NCBI RefSeq assembly: GCF_030758345.1
Contig: NZ_JAVAMO010000014.1
Span: 1 to 64,000 of the forward strand
Length of the DNA: 64,000 bases
DNA from: Ruegeria discodermiae
Lineage (GTDB): Bacteria > Pseudomonadota > Alphaproteobacteria > Rhodobacterales > Rhodobacteraceae
Direction of reading: 5' to 3'
Shown here: positions 34,755-43,368 of the stretch, piece by piece
Position numbering within the stretch: the stretch's first letter is position 1
How the letters are laid out: each line of letters starts with the position of its first letter
The notes under the pieces: model-generated
What the model saw: only the letters and a program-made list of their open reading frames with translations
Told to the model about the DNA's origin: nothing
The model's database searches: none
Made by a program: the position numbers and the translations under genes

Positions 34755-36203
34755 TTAATTGACAGCTCGATCTTCGGTCGCTGATGGCGCGTCTGGCCAT
34801 GCTGTCGGATCAGTGTCCAGATCCTCGAAATTAGCGGGATCGAAAACAGGTTTGGCGACGCCGCTCGCCACTTGATCCTGAAAGTCACTGATAAGCCGCA
34901 AAGCTACCGGGAACAGCATCATCAGAGCAAGGAGGTTTACTACAGCGAGAATACCCATCATTGGGTCGGAGAAGGAGAAAACAGCCGTTGCTCCCGGCGC
35001 AACCGCACCAAGAAACACGATACCGATGATTGCAATCCTGAGCACCAAAATGGCCATGGGATTCTCTGAAAGGAACGTCATCGCGTTTTCACCCAAGTAG
35101 TAATTGTACATGATGGATGAAAAGGCAAATAGCAGGATAGCAAAAGTCAGAAAGTACTGTGCCCATCCTCCAACGTGGCTCACCATGGACTGCTGTGTTA
35201 GTGCGACGCCATCCACGCCCTCCGCTCCGGGTTGGTAGACATCCGCCAAAAGGATCACGAATGCTGTACAAGAGCAAATGATGATGGTGTCGATAAACAC
35301 CGAGAATGACTGTGTGATGCCTTGACTGACAGGATGCTTAACATAGGCGGTTGCTGCCACGTTCGGGGCTGATCCAAGGCCAGCTTCGTTCGAGAAGAGA
35401 CCTCGACGGAGACCTTGGGCAATTGCGGCGCCCATTCCGCCAGCCACCGCTTCGCGGAAACCGAGCGCATTGGCGACTATGTCCCAAAGCACAGCTGGAA
35501 TGCTGGTGATGTTGATCACGATAATCAGCAGGGCCATGCCGATGTATCCGAATGCCATGACAGGAATCACTACATCAGCGGCCTTAGCGATCCGGTGAAT
35601 GCCGCCAAAGATGATGAACGCGGTGATGATCGATAAGAAGGCACCCGTATAGACGCGCGGTACGTTCAGGCTGTCGAGGGCCGCACCGGCCACCGTGTTG
35701 CCTTGGAAAGCATTGAATCCAATTGCAAATGAAGCAATCAGACAGACTGCGTAGATCACGGCGAGCCAGCGGTAACTCTCGCCAAGACCGTGGATAATGG
35801 TGCGTGCAGGACCGCCGCGGTAGTCTCCGCTTGGTGTGGTCCTTTTGAAAGCTTGTGCGAGAGTTGCTTCGATTAGTGCCGTACACATGCCAACCAGCGC
35901 AATCATCCACATCCAAAAGACGGCACCTGGACCACCTGCCGTAATAGCAACCGCCACGCCGGCGATGTTACCGCCACCTACACGCCCGCCGACAGAAACA
36001 AAAAGGGCCTCTCGGGCGCTAATCTTCGTCGGGTCAGAATGCTCGTCGCCTTTGAGGACACCAAACATCCGACGGAAGAACCGCAACTGCACAAAGCCAC
36101 TTGCGGTGGTAAAAAACACACCAAAGATTACGAGAATGGGAACCAGTGCCCAACCCCAGGTCAGATTATTGACCAGGTCAAAAATGGAATTGAAGAAACT
36201 CAT
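34755..36203 (-). CDS. Alanine/glycine:cation symporter (AGCS family)
   Basis: A 482-aa inner membrane protein with about 11 hydrophobic segments. AGCS signatures are SVGGRVGGGNIAGVAVAITA near residue 70, ALIEATLAQAFK, and the loop LRRGLFSNEAGLGSAPNVAA near 265. The family imports alanine or glycine with Na+ or H+. The C-terminal tail is acidic and soluble. No regulator is adjacent, and it is flanked by decayed intergenic sequence. Confidence 0.93.
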   Translation of the reverse strand: MSFFNSIFDLVNNLTWGWALVPILVIFGVFFTTASGFVQLRFFRRMFGVLKGDEHSDPTKISAREALFVSVGGRVGGGNIAGVAVAITAGGPGAVFWMWMIALVGMCTALIEATLAQAFKRTTPSGDYRGGPARTIIHGLGESYRWLAVIYAVCLIASFAIGFNAFQGNTVAGAALDSLNVPRVYTGAFLSIITAFIIFGGIHRIAKAADVVIPVMAFGYIGMALLIIVINITSIPAVLWDIVANALGFREAVAGGMGAAIAQGLRRGLFSNEAGLGSAPNVAATAYVKHPVSQGITQSFSVFIDTIIICSCTAFVILLADVYQPGAEGVDGVALTQQSMVSHVGGWAQYFLTFAILLFAFSSIMYNYYLGENAMTFLSENPMAILVLRIAIIGIVFLGAVAPGATAVFSFSDPMMGILAVVNLLALMMLFPVALRLISDFQDQVASGVAKPVFDPANFEDLDTDPTAWPDAPSATEDRAVN

Positions 36204-36630
36204 TTGGTCCTCGCAATACGGTTATGTAGCGTCATCCAACTGTTACATCTGGGAGACCGTCTGTATAGCCGCAGGCTCAAACATCAAAGTCTATGACATG
36301 TCGGAGTTGCCTGAGATGCATAAGCATTAAGCTAAGTAGGCAGGAATTGGAACTCGTGAGCGGCAGTAAACAAGTCGTATCAATCAATCCGACCCGTCTT
36401 GTGTGATCGCATGGCATTACCACTCAGGATGAGTGCAGGATCTGTCGCAAACTTTGGTCGGGATGTTGCGCCTTGGCGGGATTTGATCCAACTGGTGTTT
36501 TGTCAATCGACTTTGAATGCTGACGCCCCGTCGGTGTCCAAGATTGGCCCCTCTGGAGCGGCGCAGGCCCGGCGCTGCGTAGTCCTCATGTAACGCAGCT
36601 GCGGCGAGCCTGTATGGTTGCGGCTTCGCG
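36204..36630. other. Intergenic stretch, no supported gene
   Basis: About 430 bases between the symporter start and transposon debris. It presumably holds the symporter promoter. No open frame with a start signal, hairpin terminator or clear repeat was found. Confidence 0.4.
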
Positions 36631-36708
36631 TTATGCCCGGATTTTGACGCGCCAGCTTTCGTTGCCGGCTTCTACAATTTCGCAGTGATGTGTGAGGCGG
36701 TCGAGGAG
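36631..36708 (-). mobile_element. IS21-family IstB C-terminal remnant
   Basis: On the minus strand the frame reads [20 protein letters not shown] then WRVKIRA and a TAA at 36631-36633. This is the typical C-terminal end of the IS21 helper ATPase IstB. The rest of IstB and all of IstA are missing; upstream of about 36708 the sequence changes abruptly to an IS6 fragment. Confidence 0.65.
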
Positions 36709-36794
36709 TGCAGTTTGTCCGTGATGATCCGCTTGGGAATGAAACCAAGACGCTTTATCAGGCGGCGCAACAGTCGGTTTGCCGCCTGTTTCTC
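36709..36794 (-). mobile_element. IS6-family transposase internal fragment
   Basis: These about 85 bases are nearly identical to 40639-40724 inside the IS6-like remnant, encoding [20 protein letters not shown] on the minus strand. Only this internal part of the DDE domain is present. It is fused directly to the IstB remnant, evidence of repeated insertion and deletion. Confidence 0.7.
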
Positions 36795-36861
36795 ACTTGC
36801 CGCGCCTTGGCATTTGGGAGTTAGGTTAGGTTGCCCATCGCGACCGCAGATCGGATTAGAT

Positions 36862-37146
36862 TCAAACCTTTGCGGTTTTTGCCGCTTTGGGAGCACGCGG
36901 CTTCTTGGGAGCAGTCTTTGTTTTTGCCTTGGGCGCCGCTCCTGTCTTTGATGGAGCTTTGCTTTTTGCTGCGCGCGTTTTCGTGGGCGCTTTGCGGGTC
37001 GACCCGGCCTCTTTCGGCGTCGGCATCAACGCATCAACGGCTTTGAGCCAGTGCTCCCGATCACGTCCCTCTGGCTGACCTTCGTCAAGCCAAAACTGAT
37101 AGGCGGTTTCGCGGATTCTTTCTTCGTCGACAGTGAGCATTGTCAT
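36862..37146 (-). CDS. DUF2934 protein with Lys/Ala/Pro-rich tail
   Basis: A 94-aa protein. Residues 5-40 (EERIRETAYQFWLDEGQPEG, RDREHWLKAVDALM) are a DUF2934 domain. The remaining half is a basic tail of KTRAAKSKAPSKTGAAPKAK type, similar in look to histone H1-like nucleic-acid-binding tails. AGGAT precedes the ATG at 37146. Role unknown; DNA or RNA binding by the tail is a guess from composition. Confidence 0.75.
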   Translation of the reverse strand: MTMLTVDEERIRETAYQFWLDEGQPEGRDREHWLKAVDALMPTPKEAGSTRKAPTKTRAAKSKAPSKTGAAPKAKTKTAPKKPRAPKAAKTAKV

Positions 37147-37673
37147 GGTGTTATCCTAAAAAAGGCTTCAATCAGACATTGGATTGTTAGCGCTATCTTC
37201 TATCCTCATTGCTGCAACTGCACAATTGCGATGGCCGGAGAATTTGAGAAATGTGGCTTCTCTGCACATGCCGTGCCGCAGATCCCCCAATGAGAGTCAG
37301 CGAGGCAGTGTTACACGGATGGTTTTGGGTTCTGATGGAATGGACATCCCCTGGCCACTCATCTGATAGGTTTTGGGGATGGAAGCCATCAGTGCCGTCC
37401 TAGCTTGAACTGACCACTGCAGATCATATGCTCCACGACCCGTGCAAGGGCTCCGTCAAGTGTAACCGGCTTCTCTTTCCCACCTTGGGCCAATATCTCA
37501 GTATCCCACGCCATTTTGGCGGATGGCTAACTGACCTTCTGGGAGGAAAGATCGCAATCACTCTTTTGAATCACCCTATTTCGCACATTACTTTGCAATT
37601 AATAAAGCTCAGCGACCGGTGCATCTACAAGTGATCTAAGGGGCGGGAATGGGTCGAGTGACACCCATGACTT
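37147..37673. other. Intergenic stretch holding a 59-bp repeat
   Basis: About 530 bases with no supported gene. Position 37333-37391 is a repeat also found at 44569-44627 (listed separately). The remainder shows only short, unsupported frames. Confidence 0.5.
37333..37391. repeat. 59-bp dispersed repeat, copy 1
   Basis: It matches 44569-44627 with about seven differences; shared parts include GAATGGACATCCCCTG and CTCATCTGATAGGTTTTGGG. Both copies lie in the scarred accessory region near transposase remnants, so an IS or MITE end is plausible. I could not name the element. Confidence 0.65.
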
Positions 37674-38597
37674 TCACAAATCGATGTGTCTGAATGGTCT
37701 ATTTCCATATCTCGAGTCAGGAACAATGATGCGAAGATGCTCGGCAAATGCCGTAACGCGTCGGGGTTGTGCTCTGCCTGGCGGGAACATCACCTGTAAT
37801 GGGTTCGGGGGTGGCAAGTACTCAGTGAGCAATGACACCAAAGCTCCAGAGCGAATGTCCTCCGCCACGTCAAACTCTGACTTCAGGACGATACCGTTTC
37901 CTGACAGAGCCCAGGACCGGATAAGCCAGCCGTCATTCACGACCCGACTTCCACGAACCGTTACGCGGTGTCGCTTTGGCCCTTTGCCAAACTCCCATAC
38001 GTTGTCCAATGTTTCTCCAAAGCGCATCACAAGGCAATTGTGATCTGTAAGTTCGTTAGGTGATCGTGGGGTGCCGTGCTTTTCAAGATACGCTGGCGCA
38101 GCACAAACGAGACGCTGAAAGGTCCCGAGGCTTCGCGCCCTCAGAGTGGAGTCGACCACATTGCCGAAGCGCACTGCCATATCAAATCCCTGACCGACCA
38201 GATCGACATATCCGTCCGACAAAGACAATTCGATTGTGACTGCTGGGTTCTCTTCCATGAATGTCGATATGGCTTGCGATATGATCGAACGCCCCAGATC
38301 AATGGGTGCTGAGATGCGGATCAGCCCGGAGAGTGTTTCGGCCCCGTGACGAATGCGTGTGTCGAGGTCAGCAACTTCACTCAGAACGGATTTGGCTCCG
38401 TCCACAAGTGTCCGACCTTCCTCGGTCAAACTGATGGAACGAGTCGTGCGGTTAAACAACACCACGCCATAGTGTGCTTCCAGCGCCGCCAAGCGTTCCG
38501 AGACGGTGGTTGTGGACATGCCAGTTTCACGGGCTGCTGCAACGAGGCTGCCTTTCTCAGCAATGATCATGAACACGCGAAGATTATCGAGAAGCAT
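37674..38597 (-). CDS. LysR-family transcriptional regulator
   Basis: A 307-aa LysR protein: HTH MLLDNLRVFMIIAEKGSLVA and TGMSTTTVSERLAALEAHYG, then an effector domain with FDMAVRFGNVVDSTLRARSL. It is divergent from the monooxygenase/oxidoreductase genes at 38699 and probably controls them through the repeats in the 100-base gap. Confidence 0.9.
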   Translation of the reverse strand: MLLDNLRVFMIIAEKGSLVAAARETGMSTTTVSERLAALEAHYGVVLFNRTTRSISLTEEGRTLVDGAKSVLSEVADLDTRIRHGAETLSGLIRISAPIDLGRSIISQAISTFMEENPAVTIELSLSDGYVDLVGQGFDMAVRFGNVVDSTLRARSLGTFQRLVCAAPAYLEKHGTPRSPNELTDHNCLVMRFGETLDNVWEFGKGPKRHRVTVRGSRVVNDGWLIRSWALSGNGIVLKSEFDVAEDIRSGALVSLLTEYLPPPNPLQVMFPPGRAQPRRVTAFAEHLRIIVPDSRYGNRPFRHIDL

Positions 38598-38603
38598 TAG
38601 CCG

Positions 38604-38630
38604 TATTTTCCGGATTATATTTTCGGATAA
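38604..38630. promoter_or_regulatory. Tandem repeat in LysR/monooxygenase intergenic region
   Basis: TATTTTCCGGATTA (38604-38617) is followed directly by TATTTTCGGATAA (38618-38630), a near-perfect direct repeat, about 70 bases before the monooxygenase gene and just upstream of the divergent LysR gene. A further TTATCCCGAAT at 38638 is a related inverted copy. A binding site for the LysR protein is likely. Confidence 0.5.
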
Positions 38631-38698
38631 TACTTGTTTATCCCGAATGAGCGGCTTCGTAAATTCCCAAAACAGAGATCAATTAAAGGATGATTCCA

Positions 38699-38989
38699 AT
38701 GGCTAAACTGACCATAGTCGCCAACATCAAAGCCAACCCCGACAAGATCGACCTTGTGAAGGCTGAGCTTCTCAAGCTCATCGACATCACTCGGTCTGAG
38801 GAAGGCTGCATCAACTACGATCTGCACCAGGACAACGAAAACCCTGCGCACTTCCTGTTCTACGAAAACTGGGAAAGCCGCGAGTTGTGGCAAACTCACA
38901 TGGGTGCCCCCCACTTGGCCGCCTACATGGAAGCAACCGATGGGGCTGTCGAAGAGTTTAAATTGAGCGAGATGAGCATCATCGGCTGA
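38699..38989 (+). CDS. Antibiotic biosynthesis monooxygenase-type (YgiN-like) protein
   Basis: A 96-aa dimeric alpha+beta-barrel (ABM) protein: LTIVANIKANPDKIDLVKAE, LIDITRSEEGCINYDLHQDN, FLFYENWESRELWQTHMGAP. YgiN relatives act as quinol monooxygenases; others bind haem or small aromatics. I use ATG 38699 because AAGGA lies at 8 bases; the ATG at 38690 has no room for an SD. It is followed by a quinone-oxidoreductase-type gene, suggesting shared work on quinones or enones. Confidence 0.87.
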   Translation: MAKLTIVANIKANPDKIDLVKAELLKLIDITRSEEGCINYDLHQDNENPAHFLFYENWESRELWQTHMGAPHLAAYMEATDGAVEEFKLSEMSIIG

Positions 38990-39012
38990 TCAATGAGCCA
39001 AAGAGGCACGCT

Positions 39013-40026
39013 ATGAAAGCTGTTGGATATACTGAGACTGGCCCGATTGATCGACCCGATGCGTTGATCGACTTTGAGGCTGATACGCCAACCGCGACTG
39101 GCCACGATCTGTTGGTGAAGGTGGAAGCGATTTCGGTCAACCCAGTGGATACCAAAATCCGGCAGCGGCGTGCTCCAAAAGGTGAGACACCTGATATCCT
39201 GGGATGGGATGCCGCTGGTAAAGTTGTTGGCGTGGGTGAAGCCGCCACCAATTTCTCGATCGGCGACAGGGTTTACTACGCAGGTGCAGTGCACCGGCCT
39301 GGCACAAATTCTGAGTTTCATCTGGTGGATGAACGGATCGTTGGCAAAGCGCCAAGCTCGATCTCAACTTCTTCGGCGGCAGCGATGCCACTCACAACGC
39401 TCACCGCCTATGAAATGCTGTTTGATCGGCTGCGTATCAATAGCCCCGTGCCCGGTGGTAAGAAAACCCTCTTGGTGATCGGCGGCGGAGGTGGCGTAGG
39501 GTCCATTACCATTCAATTGGCCCGTGCTCTGTCCGACATGACGATCATTGCGACGGCCTCCCGGCCAGAAACGAAAGCATGGGTCGAAGAACTCGGGGCG
39601 CATCATGTCGTCAGCCACGCCGAACCGCTTTGCCGGCGGATCGAGGCCCTCGGCGTTGGGAGCATAGATTTTGTCTACTCGACGACCCACTCGAATCTTT
39701 ATTCCGCAGAAGTCGCCGGGATCATGACGCCTCAGGGCCGATACGGGCTGATCGACGACCCAGAGACATTCGACATCATGCCCTACAAGTCCAAGGCCAT
39801 ATCGGTCCATTGGGAGTTCATGTTTACTCGTCCGATGTTCGAGACTGCAGACATGCAGCGACAGGGCGACATCCTGAACGAGGTCGCTGCGTTGATCGAT
39901 GCAAGCAGGATCAAATCCACCGTTGCGGAGAGCTTTGGCACTATCAACGCCGCCAATCTGATCAAGGCTCACGCACTGCTGGAGAGCGGTAAGTCAAAGG
40001 GCAAAATCGTGCTGGAGGGCTTTTGA
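39013..40026 (+). CDS. Zinc-less medium-chain dehydrogenase (quinone oxidoreductase family)
   Basis: A 337-aa MDR-superfamily enzyme: MKAVGYTETGPIDRPDALID, VKVEAISVNPVDTKIRQR, LGWDAAGKVVGVGEAA, a Rossmann motif VIGGGGGVGSITIQLA, and C-terminal GKSKGKIVLEGF. The catalytic Zn ligands of alcohol dehydrogenases are not in place, as in the ZADH/QOR subgroup that reduces quinones or enones with NADPH. It follows the ABM protein by 23 bases and the VOC fragment starts 2 bases after its stop, so all were one operon. Confidence 0.9.
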   Translation: MKAVGYTETGPIDRPDALIDFEADTPTATGHDLLVKVEAISVNPVDTKIRQRRAPKGETPDILGWDAAGKVVGVGEAATNFSIGDRVYYAGAVHRPGTNSEFHLVDERIVGKAPSSISTSSAAAMPLTTLTAYEMLFDRLRINSPVPGGKKTLLVIGGGGGVGSITIQLARALSDMTIIATASRPETKAWVEELGAHHVVSHAEPLCRRIEALGVGSIDFVYSTTHSNLYSAEVAGIMTPQGRYGLIDDPETFDIMPYKSKAISVHWEFMFTRPMFETADMQRQGDILNEVAALIDASRIKSTVAESFGTINAANLIKAHALLESGKSKGKIVLEGF

Positions 40027-40027
40027 G

Positions 40028-40306
40028 ATGCCCATTCGGCGGCTGGATCACGTGAACGTCGTGACATCTAACCTGGAGGAGATGGTCGCCTGGTACGAAA
40101 CCGTCCTTGGGCTGCGTTCCGGGCCTCGGCCAGACTTTTCCTTTGGCGGAGCGTGGCTCTGCGCTGGGGATGCACCAATCGTTCATCTTGTTGATGACAC
40201 CGGACCAGAGCGTACCGGGTCAGAAGCCGCCTCAAGCTGAAGCATTTTGCGTTCTCGGCGACAGATGCTTCGGCATTCGAGAGGATGCTGGATGAGTACG
40301 GCGATC
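40028..40306 (+). pseudogene. VOC (glyoxalase/bleomycin-resistance-type) gene, frameshifted and cut by an IS
   Basis: The frame opens with MPIRRLDHVNVVTSNLEEMV, AWYETVLGLRSGPRPDFSFG and APIVHLVDD, the N-terminal half of a VOC metalloenzyme. Near 40220-40240 the frame slips: frame 1 stops after SEAASS while the next frame continues LKLKHFAFSATDASAFERML and DEYGDR. It then meets the IS end at 40307, so the last strand with a metal Glu is lost. There are two independent lesions, so no function is expected. Confidence 0.8.
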
Positions 40307-40831
40307 GGTGTTGTCACGTTAACTTCCGGTCGACCAGGGAATGCTGATGCTCGGGCTTCAAGCTGCTTGGGTGGCGGCCTTCCAGGCGTCAAATGCCTCG
40401 AGACGGTGGTATCGAATTGTTAAGACGGAGCGGCGGCGAGCGGGGACGCTGAAACAATTGCGGGTGGCTGAGTGGGTGGCCACAAACCGCTGCAGACCTC
40501 CCGGAGATCGATGGCCCTGCATTATCCGTTCTCGCTTTCGGAAAGGGAGACGACTGTTTTCAGCTCGATTGGTAAGGCCCTTGTGCGACCAATGATCCAA
40601 CCCCGGCGTGACCTCACCTTTGGCGGCACCATACGAGCGCAGTATGTCCGTGATGATCCGCTTGGGAATGAAACCAAGTCGCTTTATCAGGCGGCGCAAC
40701 AGTCGTTTTGCCGCCCGTTTGTCCCGTTTCGATTGCAGGATTTCGTCTAGTACAACGCCTTGCTGGTCGACCGCCCGCCAGCACCTGAAACCATCATCCC
40801 GATGGATCACAGGCCGACGATGCACTAACAA
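40307..40831 (-). mobile_element. IS6-family element remnant, N-terminal part of transposase missing
   Basis: The minus-strand frame 40358-40831 encodes [80 protein letters not shown] and FSVPARRRSVLTIRYHRLEA, the DDE catalytic and C-terminal part of an IS6 transposase. The first about 75 residues (HTH and first Asp region) are degraded or absent. The end at 40307 is a 40-bp sequence shared with 16722-16761. It interrupts the VOC gene. Confidence 0.85.
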
Positions 40832-41333
40832 TCAGTTTGGACCAGTCAGATGTGACCGCTCAGCCGCACTTGTCGCTTTGGGCTCTCACCACAACTTCGC
40901 CCCCTCTCGCACGCACGTCGTTTCAAAGAGGCCCAAGGTCATCTAGTCCGCGTAACCTCAAAAAGGTAGCGGCCTTAGAAATGATCGCGGATGGCCAGTT
41001 TCAGTGGACTTACGGCGACGGCACCGCCGCGCCAGCATTAGGCGGCAGCGAGCCGAAAGACGACAATGCTGGGTTGGCTACGAACCGGCGCTTTGCCGAC
41101 CCAGCTGTTGTTCGCCGCTGTAGAAATATCAGGTGCTGTCGGCATCATGCGCCCGAACTGAGAGCGAAAAGCGGAATTTCCCGTCTGGCTTGGCAAAGAT
41201 CATCCTCGTATGAGGGCCGCTGCTTTCTTGCCTCCAAATGCCATGCTGCATCGGGCAGCGTTGGCGTTTGATGGCCAGTGTGCGAATTTGGAGCCGTTTG
41301 TTATAGTTGATCTCAAGCTATGGAGGCTGAAAC
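40832..41333. other. Accessory stretch, no supported gene
   Basis: About 500 bases between the IS6 remnant and the orphan 407-aa gene. A 144-codon plus-strand frame at 40837-41271 has no family features and odd composition. Nothing else could be assigned. Confidence 0.4.
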
Positions 41334-42557
41334 TTGGTCGACATCACCAACCAGAGCGATTTGGAGCGTTGGCTCGAGAGCAAGCCCGACTGCGATTGCG
41401 TGGCTTTGGCGGCACGCGCGGCGCTTCGGAGCTATCCCGTGGTTATGCTAGAGACTCTGAGATCAGATCCAAAGGCGGCAGAGTTTCATCCACTTAGGGC
41501 CGGACGTGCAATTATTACCTCAATGGTGGCCACCGTTTGGGATGAGATGAGACTGGACGAAGTAGCGCGAACGCCAGTAGGCACATACCCGTTCGTTGTG
41601 AAATCGGAATCTTCTTCCTACGCGGCGGCTTCGGCTGCCTATTCGGCAGCGGAGGCGGCGGATTCCAACCGTGCGTCGGGGCCGGCTACTTATGCCATTG
41701 CGACGTCGGCAAGAGCGATCGAAGGCGCAAAAGCGGTTGCACTCGAGGCTGCTCGACTGGATGTAAAACGTGCGGAGAATGCGAGTCTGGAACCCGAAGA
41801 TATCTTCCGGTTACCGCTCTGGCACGGGTCCGGCCAGCCAAAATCGATCGATGCAGCCCTGAAAGCAATCGGGAGAGATAGCTCTATTCGGTCCGGACCG
41901 TGGGCCTTCTGGCTTGACTGGTACCAAGCGTTTCTGAATGGCAATCCGATGAACTGGGAGATGCAGCGTGAGATTTCGCTGATTTCTCACGAGGACTGGC
42001 AAACCGGCGCGGCGCATATCGCCGAACTGATTGATGAAATCAGAAGTCGGTACGGAACCACCGCGCCCGGTCAGGCGCAGCTCGCTCAGCATATCCAAAC
42101 GCTTATTCGAAATGCGGTTACGACAGAATTGGTTGCAGAAAGCACTGCTCTGCAAATCGAGACTGCAGTAGCTGATTTTCTGCGAGAAGCTCAGTTGAAC
42201 AGATTGCCAGACGAGCTTGAGCTCTTGCACGACCTGCCTCCGCTGTTTCTGCGAATGTCGGCAACCGTTTCCTCCAGCGAAAGAGAAAGCGACCGGGAGG
42301 CTGAGTTGCGGGCAGAAATCGACGCCCTGCTCGTACGCATCGAGGAACTGGAAACCAATCTCGAAGCGGCTTTGCAAAAAACGCTGACGGGAACGATTTC
42401 CCGCAACGCGGCCGAAAGTTTTGGAAAAACCCTCGGAAGCCCCTGGTTCATAGGCGCTTTGGCGTTGGGGATCTGCCATTTTCTAGGCGCTACGCCGAGC
42501 GATATCACACTCGAGAATCTGCGAGCGTATACCGGCGAAGTGATCTCTGGGCGCTGA
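41334..42557 (+). CDS. Orphan 407-aa protein with coiled coil and C-terminal hydrophobic segment
   Basis: TTG start at 41334 with GGAGG 8 bases upstream. The N-terminus (SDLERWLESKPDCDCVALAA then RAALRSYPVV) is helical; residues 90-150 are Ala/Ser-rich; the centre has GPWAFWLDWYQAFLNGNPMN then WEMQREISLISHEDWQTGAA, a Trp-rich block seen in many uncharacterised alphaproteobacterial island proteins; residues 315-345 form a coiled coil (RESDREAELRAEIDALLVRI); and 373-390 is hydrophobic (PWFIGALALGICHFLGA). Function unknown. It stands alone between IS6 and IS5 remnants, so it is probably horizontally acquired cargo. A defence or toxin role would be a guess. Confidence 0.8.
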   Translation: MVDITNQSDLERWLESKPDCDCVALAARAALRSYPVVMLETLRSDPKAAEFHPLRAGRAIITSMVATVWDEMRLDEVARTPVGTYPFVVKSESSSYAAASAAYSAAEAADSNRASGPATYAIATSARAIEGAKAVALEAARLDVKRAENASLEPEDIFRLPLWHGSGQPKSIDAALKAIGRDSSIRSGPWAFWLDWYQAFLNGNPMNWEMQREISLISHEDWQTGAAHIAELIDEIRSRYGTTAPGQAQLAQHIQTLIRNAVTTELVAESTALQIETAVADFLREAQLNRLPDELELLHDLPPLFLRMSATVSSSERESDREAELRAEIDALLVRIEELETNLEAALQKTLTGTISRNAAESFGKTLGSPWFIGALALGICHFLGATPSDITLENLRAYTGEVISGR

Positions 42558-43368
42558 GTCGCGTGACACTCTCTTTCGATTGCTGCTCATTGGCTTTCGC
42601 GATGGCGGGCGGTACTGTCGCAATCTTTGGCCGGCCTGTTGCACGTTCCTGCGGTTTGATCCAACTGATGGTCGGGGCGGAATTTCGATCGATGATGGCG
42701 CTGTAACAGCGGCGCGTGTCGTAGGCGCCGTCCGCGATCACAGTCCCGGTCTCGTCATCCGTCGGGATCTGGCCGAGCAACTCTGGCAGGAGCGGACTGT
42801 CGCCATCTCGGCTGGAAGTTAATTCGACGGCGCGGATGTCGGAGGTAGCCGTATTCATGGCCAGATGTACCTTGCGCCACTGGCGGCAACCCCGAGCGCC
42901 ATGCTTGCGGGCTTGCCACTCGCCATCGCCTAGAAACTTGATACCCGTGCTATCCACCAGAAGGCTGAGCGGGCCGTCAGCACGACAATACGGGATCTGA
43001 ACAGCTTAGGTTTTCTGTCGACGGCACAGGGTGGAAAAGTCTGGCACAGGCCAGTTCAGCCCGGCCATACGCAAGAGGCTGGCGACCATGCCCGCTGTCT
43101 GTCTCAGTGGCAGCTTGAACAGCACCTTGATCGACAGGCAGAATTGGATCGCCGCATTCGAAAAGACCGGCGGACGCCCAGGCCGACCCTCGTGCGCCGC
43201 AAGCCAGGTCATGTCTTTGTCCAACCAGACAAGAAGAGACCCGCGTTTCTTGAGCGCAGCATTGTAGTCAGACCCGTCCCTATAATAAGGTAGCGTGGGC
43301 TTCCGGCACAAAGGTCTGATCGTCCATGGGTGGTCTAACGTATCCACGCTGCGCCGGTCGCTCTTCAA
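42558..43368 (-). pseudogene. IS5-family transposase, stop codon inside and C-terminus lost
   Basis: The N-terminal part (DYNAALKKRGSLLVWLDKDM, SNAAIQFCLSIKVLFKLPLR, MVASLLRMAGLNWPVPDFST) and the DDE part (LLVDSTGIKFLGDGEWQARK, HGARGCRQWRKVHLAMN, TVIADGAYDTRRCY) are in the same frame but are separated by an in-frame TAA near 43006. The C-terminal third with the last acidic residue degenerates after ERATGRPKIATVPPAIAKAN and ends at the orphan 407-aa gene. The element is inactive. Its other end overlaps the 3' end of the polyphosphate kinase gene. Confidence 0.85.

Noticed and set aside
40837-41271. A 144-codon ORF before the orphan 407-aa gene
   Set aside because: Low-quality composition with many Arg/Cys/Ser, no start signal and no family match.
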